Notes under the pieces: model-generated
Databases searched by the model: none
The model's input: only the letters and a program-made list of their open reading frames with translations
Told to the model about the DNA's origin: nothing
Program-made: the position numbers and the translations under genes
NCBI GenBank assembly: GCA_020849155.1
Contig: JADLGU010000135.1
Span: 1 to 6,498, forward strand
Source of the DNA: Rhodocyclaceae bacterium
GTDB lineage: Bacteria; Pseudomonadota; Gammaproteobacteria; Burkholderiales; Rhodocyclaceae
Direction of reading: 5' to 3'
DNA: 6,498 bases
Part shown: positions 1 to 6,080 of the stretch, piece by piece
How positions within the stretch are numbered: position 1 is the stretch's first letter
Layout of the letters: each line of letters opens with the position of its first letter

Positions 1-710
1 AGGACAAGATCATGATGGGCGCCGAGCGCCGCTCCATGGTCATGCCCGAGGAGGAGCGCAGGAACACCGCCTACCACGAGTCGGGCCACGTGCTGGTGGC
101 CAAGCTGCTGCCGAAGACCGACCCGGTGCACAAGGTCACCATCATCCCGCGCGGCCGGGCACTCGGCGTGACCATGCAGCTGCCGGAGCAGGATCGCTAC
201 AGCCAGGACCGCGACCGCCTGCTCAACACCATCGCGGTGCTGTTCGGCGGGCGCATCGCCGAAGAGATCTTCATGAACCAGATGACCACCGGCGCCTCCA
301 ACGACTTCGAGCGCGCCACCGACATCGCCCGTCGCATGGTGACGCAGTGGGGCATGTCGGACGTCCTCGGCACCATGGTCTATGGCGAGAACGAGGGCGA
401 GGTCTTCCTCGGCCGCTCGATCACCACCCACAAGAACGTCTCGGAGTCGACCATGCAGCAGGTGGACGCCGAGATCCGCCGTATCATCGACCAACAGTAC
501 GGCCTGGCGCGGCGCCTGATCGAGGAGAACCGCGACAAGGTCGAGGCCATGACCCGGGCCCTGCTCGAGTGGGAAACCCTCGACGCCGACCAGATCAACG
601 ACATCATGGCCGGCAAGCCGCCGCGCGAGCCGAAGCGCGCCACCCCGCCGGCCAGCACCCCGGCCGACAACTCGCCTGGCGCGGCGCCCAACGCAGCCGC
701 GCCGGCGTAA
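1..710 (+). CDS. ftsH: ATP-dependent zinc metalloprotease FtsH, C-terminal part (5' end outside window)
   Basis: FtsH is a membrane-anchored AAA+ protease that degrades misassembled membrane proteins and selected soluble regulators. Only the peptidase domain and tail are here; the first complete codon starts at base 3 and the stop is TAA at 708-710. The zinc-binding motif HESGH lies at bases 75-89, and the third zinc ligand is expected to be the Asp in TTGASNDFE (codon at 303-305). The spacing between them fits the E. coli protein allowing for a two-residue gap. The motifs VHKVTIIPRGRALG, FGGRIAEE, YGENEGEVFLGRS and the ending ALLEWETLDADQIND are family-typical. The last 30 or so residues are a Pro/Ala-rich, probably disordered tail, unlike the longer polar E. 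coli tail. The AAA+ ATPase module and the two N-terminal membrane segments must lie upstream. Identification is secure. Confidence 0.97.
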   Translation, partial: DKIMMGAERRSMVMPEEERRNTAYHESGHVLVAKLLPKTDPVHKVTIIPRGRALGVTMQLPEQDRYSQDRDRLLNTIAVLFGGRIAEEIFMNQMTTGASNDFERATDIARRMVTQWGMSDVLGTMVYGENEGEVFLGRSITTHKNVSESTMQQVDAEIRRIIDQQYGLARRLIEENRDKVEAMTRALLEWETLDADQINDIMAGKPPREPKRATPPASTPADNSPGAAPNAAAPA

Positions 711-729
711 CCCGGCTTCGCAGACCGGA

Positions 730-761
730 GGCCGGATCGGGCAACCGATCCGGCCTTGTTT
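730..761 (+). terminator. Intrinsic terminator after ftsH, abutting the folP start
   Basis: A perfect 11-bp stem (GGCCGGATCGG at 730-740 with CCGATCCGGCC at 745-755) closes a GCAA tetraloop and is followed by TTGTTT at 756-761. This is a textbook rho-independent terminator for transcription leaving ftsH. It is unidirectional, because no A-tract precedes the stem. The T-tract ends one base before the folP ATG at 763, so the hairpin occupies the place where a folP Shine-Dalgarno would normally be. Confidence 0.88.
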
Positions 762-762
762 C

Positions 763-1596
763 ATGACCACCCACCTCGTTTGCGGCAAGCTCCGCCTGCC
801 CCTCGAGCGCCCGCTCCTGATGGGCATCGTCAACGTCACGCCGGACTCGTTTACCGACGGCGGCCGCCACTTCGATCAGGCGCAGGCGGTGGCGCATGCC
901 CGCCGGCTCTTGGAGGAGGGCGCCGACATCCTCGATATCGGTGGCGAGTCCTCGCGGCCGGGAGCGCAATCCGTTTCGATTGAAGAAGAACTGCGACGCG
1001 TCCTGCCGGTGATCGAGGCGCTTGCCGGCGACGGCATCCCGCTCTCGGTCGATACGCTGAAGCCCGAGGTGATGCGCCGGGCCGTCGCAGCGGGCGCTTC
1101 CATCATCAACGACATCGCCGCCCTGCGCTCGCCGGGGGCGCTGGCGGTGGCGGCGGATTCGAATGCCGCGGTGTGCCTGATGCACATGCAGGGTGAGCCG
1201 GGCACCATGCAGGCCGATCCGCAATACCGCGACGTGGTGATCGAGGTGCGCGACTTCCTCGCCCGGCGCGTGGCGACGGCGCAGGCGGCGGGCATCGCCC
1301 CCGAGCGCATCATCGTCGATCCCGGCTTCGGCTTCGGCAAGCGGCTGGCGCACAACCTGGCCCTGTTGCGGGAATTGGCGCAGTTCGCCGGGCTGGGGGC
1401 CTGCGTGCTGGCGGGCCTCTCGCGCAAGTCCATGCTCGGCGAGATCACCGGGCGAAATGTCGGTCTGCGCGAGACGGCGAGTGTGGCGGCGGCGCTCCTT
1501 GCCGTGCGGAATGGGGCTAGAATCCTGCGCGTGCATGACGTGGCGGCGACCAAGGATGCGCTCGCCGTATGGTCGGCGGTCGAAGGAACGGAGTAA
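763..1596 (+). CDS. folP: Dihydropteroate synthase
   Basis: The enzyme condenses 6-hydroxymethyl-7,8-dihydropterin pyrophosphate with p-aminobenzoate to give dihydropteroate in cytosolic folate synthesis; it is the sulfonamide target. The 277-residue TIM-barrel protein has the usual length. Visible motifs are VNVTPDSF (23-30, loop 1), GGESSRPG (60-67, loop 2), SVDT with Asp97, IND (116-118), MHMQG (140-144), DPGFGFGK (186-193), SRKSMLG (220-226) and RVHD (256-259). Phe30 and Pro66, at positions linked to sulfonamide resistance in other species, look wild type. The ATG at 763 gives the normal N-terminus (CGKLRLPLERPLLMGIVN), but no Shine-Dalgarno precedes it, only the terminator hairpin. The next in-frame ATG (820) would cut off the first strand. 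The stop lies two bases before the glmM ATG, so the two genes are almost certainly cotranscribed. Confidence 0.96.
   Translation: MTTHLVCGKLRLPLERPLLMGIVNVTPDSFTDGGRHFDQAQAVAHARRLLEEGADILDIGGESSRPGAQSVSIEEELRRVLPVIEALAGDGIPLSVDTLKPEVMRRAVAAGASIINDIAALRSPGALAVAADSNAAVCLMHMQGEPGTMQADPQYRDVVIEVRDFLARRVATAQAAGIAPERIIVDPGFGFGKRLAHNLALLRELAQFAGLGACVLAGLSRKSMLGEITGRNVGLRETASVAAALLAVRNGARILRVHDVAATKDALAVWSAVEGTE
1589..1593 (+). promoter_or_regulatory. Ribosome binding site fixing the glmM start
   Basis: CGGAG, preceded by AAGGAA, lies five bases before the ATG at 1599 and inside the last codons of folP. It supports 1599 over the upstream in-frame ATG at 1569, which lies inside folP and would add ten residues not expected before the family N-terminus GRKYFGTDG. 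Confidence 0.8.
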
Positions 1597-1598
1597 GC

Positions 1599-2951
1599 AT
1601 GGGACGCAAATATTTCGGCACCGACGGGGTGCGCGGCACGGTGGGCGAGGCGCCCATCACGCCGGACTTCGTGATGCGCCTCGGCTATGCCGCCGGCACC
1701 ACCCTGGCGGCGCGCGAGCATCTCCCGGCGGGGGAGCATCCGGCCGTGCTGATCGGCAAGGACACGCGCATCTCCGGCTACATGCTGGAGGCGGCGCTCG
1801 AGGCCGGGTTTGCAGCGGCCGGCGTCGACGTCATGCTGACCGGCCCGCTGCCGACGCCGGCCATCGCCTACCTGACCCGCGCCCTGCGCCTGCAGGCCGG
1901 CGTGGTGATCTCGGCCTCGCACAATCCCTATTCCGACAACGGCATCAAGTTCTTTTCCGCCGGCGGCGCCAAGCTGCCGGACGCGCTGGAGGCGGACATC
2001 GAGTCGCGGCTGGAGCTGCCGATGGGCTGCGCCGCGCCGGCGCGGCGTGGCAAGGCGCGCCGGGTCGACGATGCGGCCGGCCGCTACATCGAGTTCTGCA
2101 AGAGCACCTTCCCCAACGAGTTCGACCTGCGCGGCATGAAGATCGCGGTCGATTGCGCCCATGGCGCGGCCTATCACATCGCCCCCAAGGTGCTGCATGA
2201 ACTCGGCGCCGAGGTGCACCGCATCGGCGCCGAGCCGAACGGCATCAACATCAACGACCAGGTTGGGGCGACCGCGCCGCAGGCCCTGCAGAAAGCCGTG
2301 GTGGCGCAGGGCGCCGACCTCGGCATCGCCCTCGACGGCGACGGCGACCGGGTCATGATGGTCGACGCCGGCGGGCGCCTCTACGACGGCGACCAACTGC
2401 TCTACGTCATCGCCCGCAGCCGCCTGGCCAACGGCGGGCTGGCCGGCGTGGTCGGCACCCTGATGACCAACCTCGGCCTGGAGCATGCCCTGGCCAGGCT
2501 GGGTCTGCCCGTCGTCCGCGCCAGGGTCGGCGACCGTTACGTGCTGGAAACGCTGCTCGAGCGCGGCTGGAAACTGGGCGGCGAGAACTCCGGTCACATC
2601 ATCTGCCTCGACCGCCACAGCACCGGCGATGGCATCGTCTCGGCGCTGCAGGTGCTGGCGGCGCTGCAGTTGCAGTCCTGCACCCTGGAGGCGGCCTGCG
2701 CCGACCTGGCGCTGTATCCGCAGACGCTGGTGAACGTCAGGCTGCCGAGCGGCTTCGACTGGCAGCGGCGCCCCGAGATCGAGTCGGCGCGCCTGGCGGC
2801 GGAAAAAGCGCTGGGCGACGCCGGCCGCGTGCTGCTGCGCGCTTCCGGCACCGAGCCGCTGCTGCGCGTGATGGTCGAAGGCCGCGAGGCGCGGCAGGTG
2901 GCGGAACTGGCGGAGGACATCGCCCACGCCGTCCAGCGTGCTGCGGCGTGA
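1599..2951 (+). CDS. glmM: Phosphoglucosamine mutase
   Basis: GlmM converts glucosamine-6-phosphate to glucosamine-1-phosphate, feeding UDP-GlcNAc for peptidoglycan and lipopolysaccharide. The protein has 450 residues, normal for the alpha-D-phosphohexomutase family. In order: N-terminal YFGTDGVRG (5-13); the active-site loop SASHNP (105-110) with the phosphorylated serine expected at Ser107; the Mg2+ loop DGDGDR (246-251); the sugar-specificity loop GGENSGH (327-333), whose Glu-Asn-Ser pattern is typical of GlmM; and the phosphate-binding RASGTEPLLRVMVE (414-427). It starts two bases after the folP stop, as in the conserved folP-glmM pair, so translational coupling is likely. Autophosphorylation or glucose-1,6-bisphosphate activation is known for the family and is not readable here. 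No defects seen. Confidence 0.97.
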   Translation: MGRKYFGTDGVRGTVGEAPITPDFVMRLGYAAGTTLAAREHLPAGEHPAVLIGKDTRISGYMLEAALEAGFAAAGVDVMLTGPLPTPAIAYLTRALRLQAGVVISASHNPYSDNGIKFFSAGGAKLPDALEADIESRLELPMGCAAPARRGKARRVDDAAGRYIEFCKSTFPNEFDLRGMKIAVDCAHGAAYHIAPKVLHELGAEVHRIGAEPNGININDQVGATAPQALQKAVVAQGADLGIALDGDGDRVMMVDAGGRLYDGDQLLYVIARSRLANGGLAGVVGTLMTNLGLEHALARLGLPVVRARVGDRYVLETLLERGWKLGGENSGHIICLDRHSTGDGIVSALQVLAALQLQSCTLEAACADLALYPQTLVNVRLPSGFDWQRRPEIESARLAAEKALGDAGRVLLRASGTEPLLRVMVEGREARQVAELAEDIAHAVQRAAA

Positions 2952-2998
2952 TTGGACCGCCGCAGGTGCCACCGGGCCATTCCTGATCCGGTTCGGAT

Positions 2999-3027
2999 TT
3001 GACCGGAATCCGCCCGGAAGTTAAAAT
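2999..3027 (+). promoter_or_regulatory. Predicted sigma70-type promoter for tpiA-secG
   Basis: TTGACC (2999-3004) and TAAAAT (3022-3027) are separated by exactly 17 bases, matching five of six positions in each consensus hexamer. Transcription would start near 3034, leaving a 5' leader of about 30 nt before the tpiA ATG. The -35 box lies within overlapping short inverted repeats (CCGGT/ACCGG at 2988-3006 and CGGATT/AATCCG at 2994-3012), which could be a binding site or chance in GC-rich DNA. No convincing intrinsic terminator for glmM is visible in 2952-2998. Confidence 0.7.
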
Positions 3028-3062
3028 CCCAAGCTTTTGGCGCTCAGGGAAAGAGACGGGCA

Positions 3063-3812
3063 ATGCGGCGCAAATTCGTGGCGGGCAACTGGAAGATGCA
3101 TGGCGGGCTGGCCCGCAACCGCGATCTTCTGGACAGTCTGATCAAAGGGATCGGCGGTGGCGGCAAGGCCGATTGTGCCGTGTGCGTGCCCTTCCCCTAT
3201 CTGGCCCAGGCCCAGGAACTGCTCAAGGGCACGGCCATCGCCTGGGGCGCGCAGAACTGCTCGGAACATGTCCAGGGGGCCTATACCGGCGAAGTCAGCG
3301 CGGCCATGCTGGCCGATTTCGGTTGCCGCTATGCGATCGTCGGCCACTCGGAACGGCGCAGCCTGTATGGCGAGCGCAACGAGACCGTGGCGGCCAAGTT
3401 CGTGGCGGCGGTCGAGGGCGGCCTGACTCCGATCCTTTGCCTGGGCGAGACGCTCGAGCAGCGCGAACAAGGCGTCACCGAGCAGGTCATCGCCGCGCAA
3501 TTCGACGCGGTCATGCAGGCGGCCGGGGTGCAAGGCTTCGCCAGGGCGGTGATCGCCTACGAGCCGGTATGGGCCATCGGCACCGGACGCACGGCCTCGC
3601 CGCAGCAGGCGCAGGACGTGCACGCCTTCATCCGCGGCCGGCTGGCCTCGAGCGATGCGGCGCTGGCACAGCGCATGCAGATCCTCTACGGCGGCAGCGT
3701 CAAGCCGCAGAATGCCGCCGAACTGTTCGGCATGGCTGATATCGACGGCGGCCTGATTGGCGGCGCTTCCCTGGTGGCCCAGGATTTCCTGGCGATCTGC
3801 GCCGCGGCATAA
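3063..3812 (+). CDS. tpiA: Triosephosphate isomerase
   Basis: TpiA interconverts dihydroxyacetone phosphate and glyceraldehyde-3-phosphate in glycolysis and gluconeogenesis in the cytosol. The 249-residue protein has the standard (beta/alpha)8 length. Catalytic features are present: GNWKM with Asn9 and Lys11, GHSERR with electrophile His95, and YEPVWAIGTG with general base Glu167 followed by the flexible lid (about 168-178). The phosphate-binding YGGSV (209-213) and GGASL (233-237) are also present. The ATG at 3063 follows a purine-rich AGGGAAAGAGACGGG stretch. The gene has its own promoter and is followed by secG after 18 bases, so the pair is probably one transcript. A tpiA gene between glmM and secG is, to my knowledge, common in betaproteobacteria and absent from the E. 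coli version of this cluster. Confidence 0.97.
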   Translation: MRRKFVAGNWKMHGGLARNRDLLDSLIKGIGGGGKADCAVCVPFPYLAQAQELLKGTAIAWGAQNCSEHVQGAYTGEVSAAMLADFGCRYAIVGHSERRSLYGERNETVAAKFVAAVEGGLTPILCLGETLEQREQGVTEQVIAAQFDAVMQAAGVQGFARAVIAYEPVWAIGTGRTASPQQAQDVHAFIRGRLASSDAALAQRMQILYGGSVKPQNAAELFGMADIDGGLIGGASLVAQDFLAICAAA

Positions 3813-3821
3813 CGAAGATTT

Positions 3822-3825
3822 GGAG
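3822..3825 (+). promoter_or_regulatory. Ribosome binding site choosing the secG ATG
   Basis: GGAG sits five bases before the ATG at 3831 but only two bases before the in-frame GTG at 3828. Normal spacing therefore favours the ATG, giving a 121-residue SecG. Confidence 0.65.
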
Positions 3826-3830
3826 TCGTG

Positions 3831-4196
3831 ATGGACGGTTTTCTGTTTCCTCTGGTTTTAACCTTGCATATCCTGGTCGGCGCAGCGGTGATCGGCCTGG
3901 TCCTGCTTCAGCATGGCAAGGGCGCCGACATGGGCGCAGCCTTCGGCAGCGGCGCCTCGGGCAGCCTGTTCGGCGCCTCCGGGTCGGCCAACTTTCTGAG
4001 CCGGGTTACCGCGGTCCTGGCCACCTTGTTCTTCCTGACCAGCCTGGGCTTGAGCTATATGGCGACGACCAGCCGCGTCCAGGCGCCGACGAGCGTGATG
4101 GAGCAGGTGAAGACCCAGCCGGCGGCGCCGGTCGAGCCGGCGCCGGCCCAACCGGCGGCCGGTAGTGACTCGAAGGCCAGGGAAATTCCGAAGTAA
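3831..4196 (+). CDS. secG: Protein translocase subunit SecG
   Basis: SecG is the small accessory subunit of the SecYEG channel in the inner membrane and assists SecA-driven protein export. The 121-residue protein has two hydrophobic segments (about 4-26 and 57-79). They flank the strongly conserved cytoplasmic loop, read from LLQHGKGADMGAAFGSG through SLFGASGSANFLSR. The C-terminus (about 85-121) is a Pro/Ala/Gln-rich tail with no recognisable fold, which is common and variable in proteobacterial SecG. Linkage to a downstream Leu(GAG) tRNA also occurs in E. coli (secG-leuU), supporting the call. Expression most likely comes from the tpiA promoter. Confidence 0.95.
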   Translation: MDGFLFPLVLTLHILVGAAVIGLVLLQHGKGADMGAAFGSGASGSLFGASGSANFLSRVTAVLATLFFLTSLGLSYMATTSRVQAPTSVMEQVKTQPAAPVEPAPAQPAAGSDSKAREIPK

Positions 4197-4222
4197 GTGA
4201 TGCTGCGGCGCAAAAAGAAAGG

Positions 4223-4228
4223 TATAAT
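4223..4228 (+). promoter_or_regulatory. Candidate -10 element for the tRNA-Leu (and possibly nuo) transcript
   Basis: A perfect TATAAT stands in an AT-rich island (4211-4236) within otherwise GC-rich DNA, 71 bases before the tRNA. No good -35 hexamer is found at 15-19 bp upstream, and the extended -10 TG is only half matched. The box is flanked by imperfect inverted arms (CGCAAAAAGAAA at 4209-4220 and TTTCTTTGCG at 4230-4239). A promoter here is plausible because a stable RNA gene needs strong transcription, but the evidence is only the -10 and the base composition. Confidence 0.5.
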
Positions 4229-4298
4229 TTTTCTTTGCGTCGCCATCAGTAATGGTGGCTCTGCCACGGGATGCATCGTGCAGAACCACGGTTTTCAT

Positions 4299-4383
4299 GC
4301 CGACGTGGTGAAATTGGTAGACACGCTATCTTGAGGGGGTAGTGGCGAAAGCCGTGTGAGTTCGAGTCTCACCGTCGGCACCA
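4299..4383 (+). tRNA. tRNA-Leu, anticodon GAG, CCA encoded
   Basis: The 85-base gene folds as a class II tRNA. A perfect 7-bp acceptor stem joins GCCGACG (4299-4305) to CGTCGGC (4373-4379), with discriminator A4380 and an encoded CCA at 4381-4383. The anticodon loop TTGAGGG carries GAG at 4333-4335, reading CUC and CUU leucine codons. The long variable arm GGC-GAAA-GCC and the T arm GTGAG/CTCAC around TTCGAGT are clear. It lies between secG and nuoA, as the Leu(GAG) tRNA lies after secG in E. coli. Confidence 0.97.
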
Positions 4384-4396
4384 GAAAAATCCTCGG

Positions 4397-4415
4397 GCCC
4401 GCCGTTGGCGGGCTT
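4397..4415 (+). terminator. Weak terminator-like hairpin after tRNA-Leu
   Basis: A perfect 7-bp GC stem (GCCCGCC at 4397-4403, GGCGGGC at 4407-4413) with a GTT loop begins 14 bases after the tRNA CCA and is preceded by an AAAAAT stretch. It is followed by only two T residues (TTGGCA), so termination is probably inefficient. It could trim the tRNA transcript while allowing read-through into nuo, or act as an RNA-processing barrier. Confidence 0.4.
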
Positions 4416-4444
4416 GGCAAGCGGCAGGGACCGCGAAGGGCTCG

Positions 4445-4470
4445 GCGGATGGCCCGGCAAGACCATCCGC
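4445..4470 (+). other. Perfect hairpin immediately upstream of nuoA
   Basis: GCGGATGG (4445-4452) and CCATCCGC (4463-4470) form a perfect 8-bp stem around a 10-base loop and end seven bases before the nuoA ATG. No Shine-Dalgarno-like purine run lies in the usual window before that ATG; the hairpin occupies it. It could influence nuoA translation or mRNA stability. No T-tract follows, so it is not an intrinsic terminator. Confidence 0.5.
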
Positions 4471-4477
4471 GCTGACT

Positions 4478-4852
4478 ATGTTGGAAAATTATTTTCCTGT
4501 CCTCGTTTTCATACTCGTCGGCCTGGCCTTCGGGTGTGCTCCCATCCTTCTCGGCTGGCTGATCGCCCCCAACCGGCCCGACAGCGAAAAGCTTTCCCCT
4601 TTCGAATGCGGCTTCGAGGCCTTCGAGGACGCGCGCATGAAGTTCGACGTGCGCTTCTACCTGATTGCCATCATCTTCATTCTGTTCGACCTGGAAATCG
4701 CCTTCCTCTTTCCCTGGGCGGTGATCTTCAAGGACATTGTCTCGTCGGAAACCATGCGGCTGTTCGGCTTCTTCGAAATGATGGTCTTCATCGGCATCCT
4801 GGCCATCGGCTACGTCTACGCCTGGGCCAAGGGCGCCCTCGACTGGGAATAA
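4478..4852 (+). CDS. nuoA: NADH-quinone oxidoreductase subunit A
   Basis: NuoA (ND3 homologue) is a small membrane subunit of respiratory complex I, near the junction with the peripheral arm. The 124-residue protein has three hydrophobic helices (about 7-30, 61-83 and 94-116). The cytoplasmic loop after helix 1 holds the family signature SEKLSPFECGFE with Cys44, and the second helix carries the conserved acidic pair in FDLEIAFLFPW (Asp71, Glu73). The ATG at 4478 gives the expected length. The preceding region lacks an obvious ribosome binding site and contains a hairpin. nuoB starts seven bases after its stop, so this is the first gene of the nuo operon; separate nuoC and nuoD downstream fit the 14-gene arrangement. 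Confidence 0.96.
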   Translation: MLENYFPVLVFILVGLAFGCAPILLGWLIAPNRPDSEKLSPFECGFEAFEDARMKFDVRFYLIAIIFILFDLEIAFLFPWAVIFKDIVSSETMRLFGFFEMMVFIGILAIGYVYAWAKGALDWE

Positions 4853-4859
4853 GCAGACC

Positions 4860-5336
4860 ATGAGTATCGAAGGCGTACTGGAAAAGGGCTTCGTCACCAC
4901 CACCCTCGATACCGTCATCAACTGGACGCGCACCGGCTCGATGTGGCCGATGACCTTCGGCCTGGCCTGCTGCGCGGTCGAGATGATCCAGGCCGGCTGC
5001 TCCCGCTACGACCTCGACCGCTTCGGCATCGTCTTCCGCCCCAGCCCGCGCCAGTCCGACGTGATGATCGTCGCCGGCACGCTCACCAACAAGATGGCGC
5101 CGGCGCTGCGCAAGGTGTACGACCAGATGGCCGAGCCGCGCTGGGTGGTGTCGATGGGCTCCTGCGCCAACGGCGGCGGCTACTACCACTATTCCTATTC
5201 CGTGGTGCGCGGCTGCGATCGCATCGTCCCGGTGGACATCTACGTGCCGGGCTGCCCGCCGACCGCCGAAGCCCTGCTCTATGGGCTGATCCAGTTGCAG
5301 AACAAGATCAAGCGCACCAGCACCATCGCGCGCTGA
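4860..5336 (+). CDS. nuoB: NADH-quinone oxidoreductase subunit B
   Basis: NuoB (PSST homologue) carries iron-sulfur cluster N2, the last cluster before the quinone, at the interface with NuoD. The 158-residue protein shows the four N2 ligands: consecutive Cys37-Cys38 in GLACCAVEM, Cys102 in MGSCANGGGYYHYSYSVV and Cys132 in YVPGCPP. The conserved arginine-rich stretch RFGIVFRPSPRQSDVMIVAGTLTNKM lies between. One extra cysteine, Cys47 (QAGCSRYDLDRFG), sits where I expect alanine or another small residue. The length and the start (MSIEGVLEKGFVTT) are normal for a betaproteobacterial NuoB. It follows nuoA by seven bases and precedes nuoC by 13. Confidence 0.97.
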   Translation: MSIEGVLEKGFVTTTLDTVINWTRTGSMWPMTFGLACCAVEMIQAGCSRYDLDRFGIVFRPSPRQSDVMIVAGTLTNKMAPALRKVYDQMAEPRWVVSMGSCANGGGYYHYSYSVVRGCDRIVPVDIYVPGCPPTAEALLYGLIQLQNKIKRTSTIAR

Positions 5337-5349
5337 AAACCGACGAAAA

Positions 5350-5955
5350 ATGGCTACTCGGCTCGAAACGCTTTGCCTCAACCTGCAGAACGCCCTCGGC
5401 GAGCGCATCCGCAAGCTCGACACGGCGCTCGGCGAGGTCAATCTGGAAGTGGCGGCCGAGCATTACCTGGAAACGGCGAAACTCCTGCGCGACCATCCCG
5501 ACCTGCGCTTCGAGCAGCTGATCGACCTGACCGGCGTTGACTATTCGTCCTGGGGCGACGGCGCCTGGACCGGCCTGCGCTTTGCCGCCGTCTGCCACCT
5601 GACGTCCGTTTCGAAGAACTGGCGCCTGCGCCTGCGCGTCTTCGCGACGGACGAAGGCTTTCCCGTGCTGCCTTCGGTGGTCGGCCTGTGGAACAGCGCC
5701 AACTGGTACGAGCGCGAGGCGTTCGACCTCTACGGCATCCTCTTCGAGGGCCATCCCGACCTGCGCCGCATCCTCACCGACTACGGCTTCGTCGGCCATC
5801 CCTTCCGCAAGGATTTCCCGATCTCCGGCCACGTCGAGATGCGCTACGACCCGGAGCAGAAGCGCGTGGTATACCAGCCTGTCACCATCGAGCCGCGCGA
5901 GAATACCCCGCGCGTCATCCGCGAGGAAAACTACGGGGATGGCGGCCATGGCTGA
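5350..5955 (+). CDS. nuoC: NADH-quinone oxidoreductase subunit C
   Basis: NuoC (30-kDa subunit homologue) is a peripheral-arm scaffold subunit of complex I that packs against NuoD and holds no cofactor. The 201-residue protein has the family core FEQLIDLTGVDY (54-65) and the signature block from NWYEREAFDLYGI (118-130) through FEGHPDLRRILTDY and GHPFRKDFP (149-157). The tail (EPRENTPRVIREENYGDGGHG) is typical of stand-alone NuoC; in E. coli the gene is fused to nuoD. The ATG at 5350 follows a poor Shine-Dalgarno, so coupling to nuoB is likely. Its TGA (5953-5955) lies inside the first codons of the duplicated nuoD start, an 8-base overlap, as expected for an ancestral nuoC-nuoD coupling site. 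Confidence 0.97.
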   Translation: MATRLETLCLNLQNALGERIRKLDTALGEVNLEVAAEHYLETAKLLRDHPDLRFEQLIDLTGVDYSSWGDGAWTGLRFAAVCHLTSVSKNWRLRLRVFATDEGFPVLPSVVGLWNSANWYEREAFDLYGILFEGHPDLRRILTDYGFVGHPFRKDFPISGHVEMRYDPEQKRVVYQPVTIEPRENTPRVIREENYGDGGHG

Positions 5956-5983
5956 AATCCGCAATTACACGATCAACTTTGGC
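5948..5983 (+). repeat. Direct repeat copy 1 (nuoD codons 1-12)
   Basis: This 36-base segment matches 6094-6129 at 32 of 36 positions, with a 17-base identical core (5960-5976 against 6106-6122). The four differences are all third-position and synonymous: GCT/GCC, GAA/GAG, ATC/ATA and AAC/AAT. Homology ends abruptly after the GGC codon, and the sequences upstream of the two ATGs are unrelated. Confidence 0.9.
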
Positions 5984-6002
5984 TTCGGCCGCGCTTCGCG
6001 CT

Positions 6003-6025
6003 TAACGTCGGCTGCGCCGACGTTA
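6003..6025. repeat. Perfect inverted repeat in the nuoC-nuoD insert
   Basis: TAACGTCGGC (6003-6012) and GCCGACGTTA (6016-6025) form a perfect 10-bp palindrome around a TGC loop, extendable in RNA by one U-G pair. No T-tract follows, so it is not an intrinsic terminator. Its form resembles small extragenic palindromic repeats, but whether other copies exist cannot be seen from this window. Confidence 0.8.
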
Positions 6026-6080
6026 GCCTGCGCCGAAATTGATCTGCGCCGCGGCGCTGCTGCGGTTGCCGGCTTCGATC

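Noticed and set aside
604..1536. A 310-codon minus-strand open frame over the ftsH end and folP
   Set aside because: It runs antisense through both genes and through the terminator, with biased composition and no family signature.
1569..1601. An upstream ATG at 1569 as the glmM start
   Set aside because: It lies inside folP, has no fitting ribosome binding site, and adds residues not expected in the family; 1599 has a good Shine-Dalgarno.
876..2972. A 698-codon open frame on the minus strand across folP and glmM
   Set aside because: It is antisense to two clear, complete enzymes, has a low-complexity Arg/Ala/Gln/His composition typical of shadow frames in GC-rich DNA, and has no recognisable domain.
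3021..3623. A 200-codon minus-strand open frame over tpiA
   Set aside because: It is a shadow of the tpiA codon pattern; tpiA has every catalytic motif and a promoter on the plus strand.
6003..6025. The insert palindrome as a tRNA-derived element, because its arms share GCCGACGT and CGTCGGC with the acceptor stem of tRNA-Leu at 4299-4383
   Set aside because: The shared words are only 7-8 bases, palindromic and GC-rich, and no other tRNA part (D arm, anticodon arm, TTCGA loop) is present, so chance is the better explanation.
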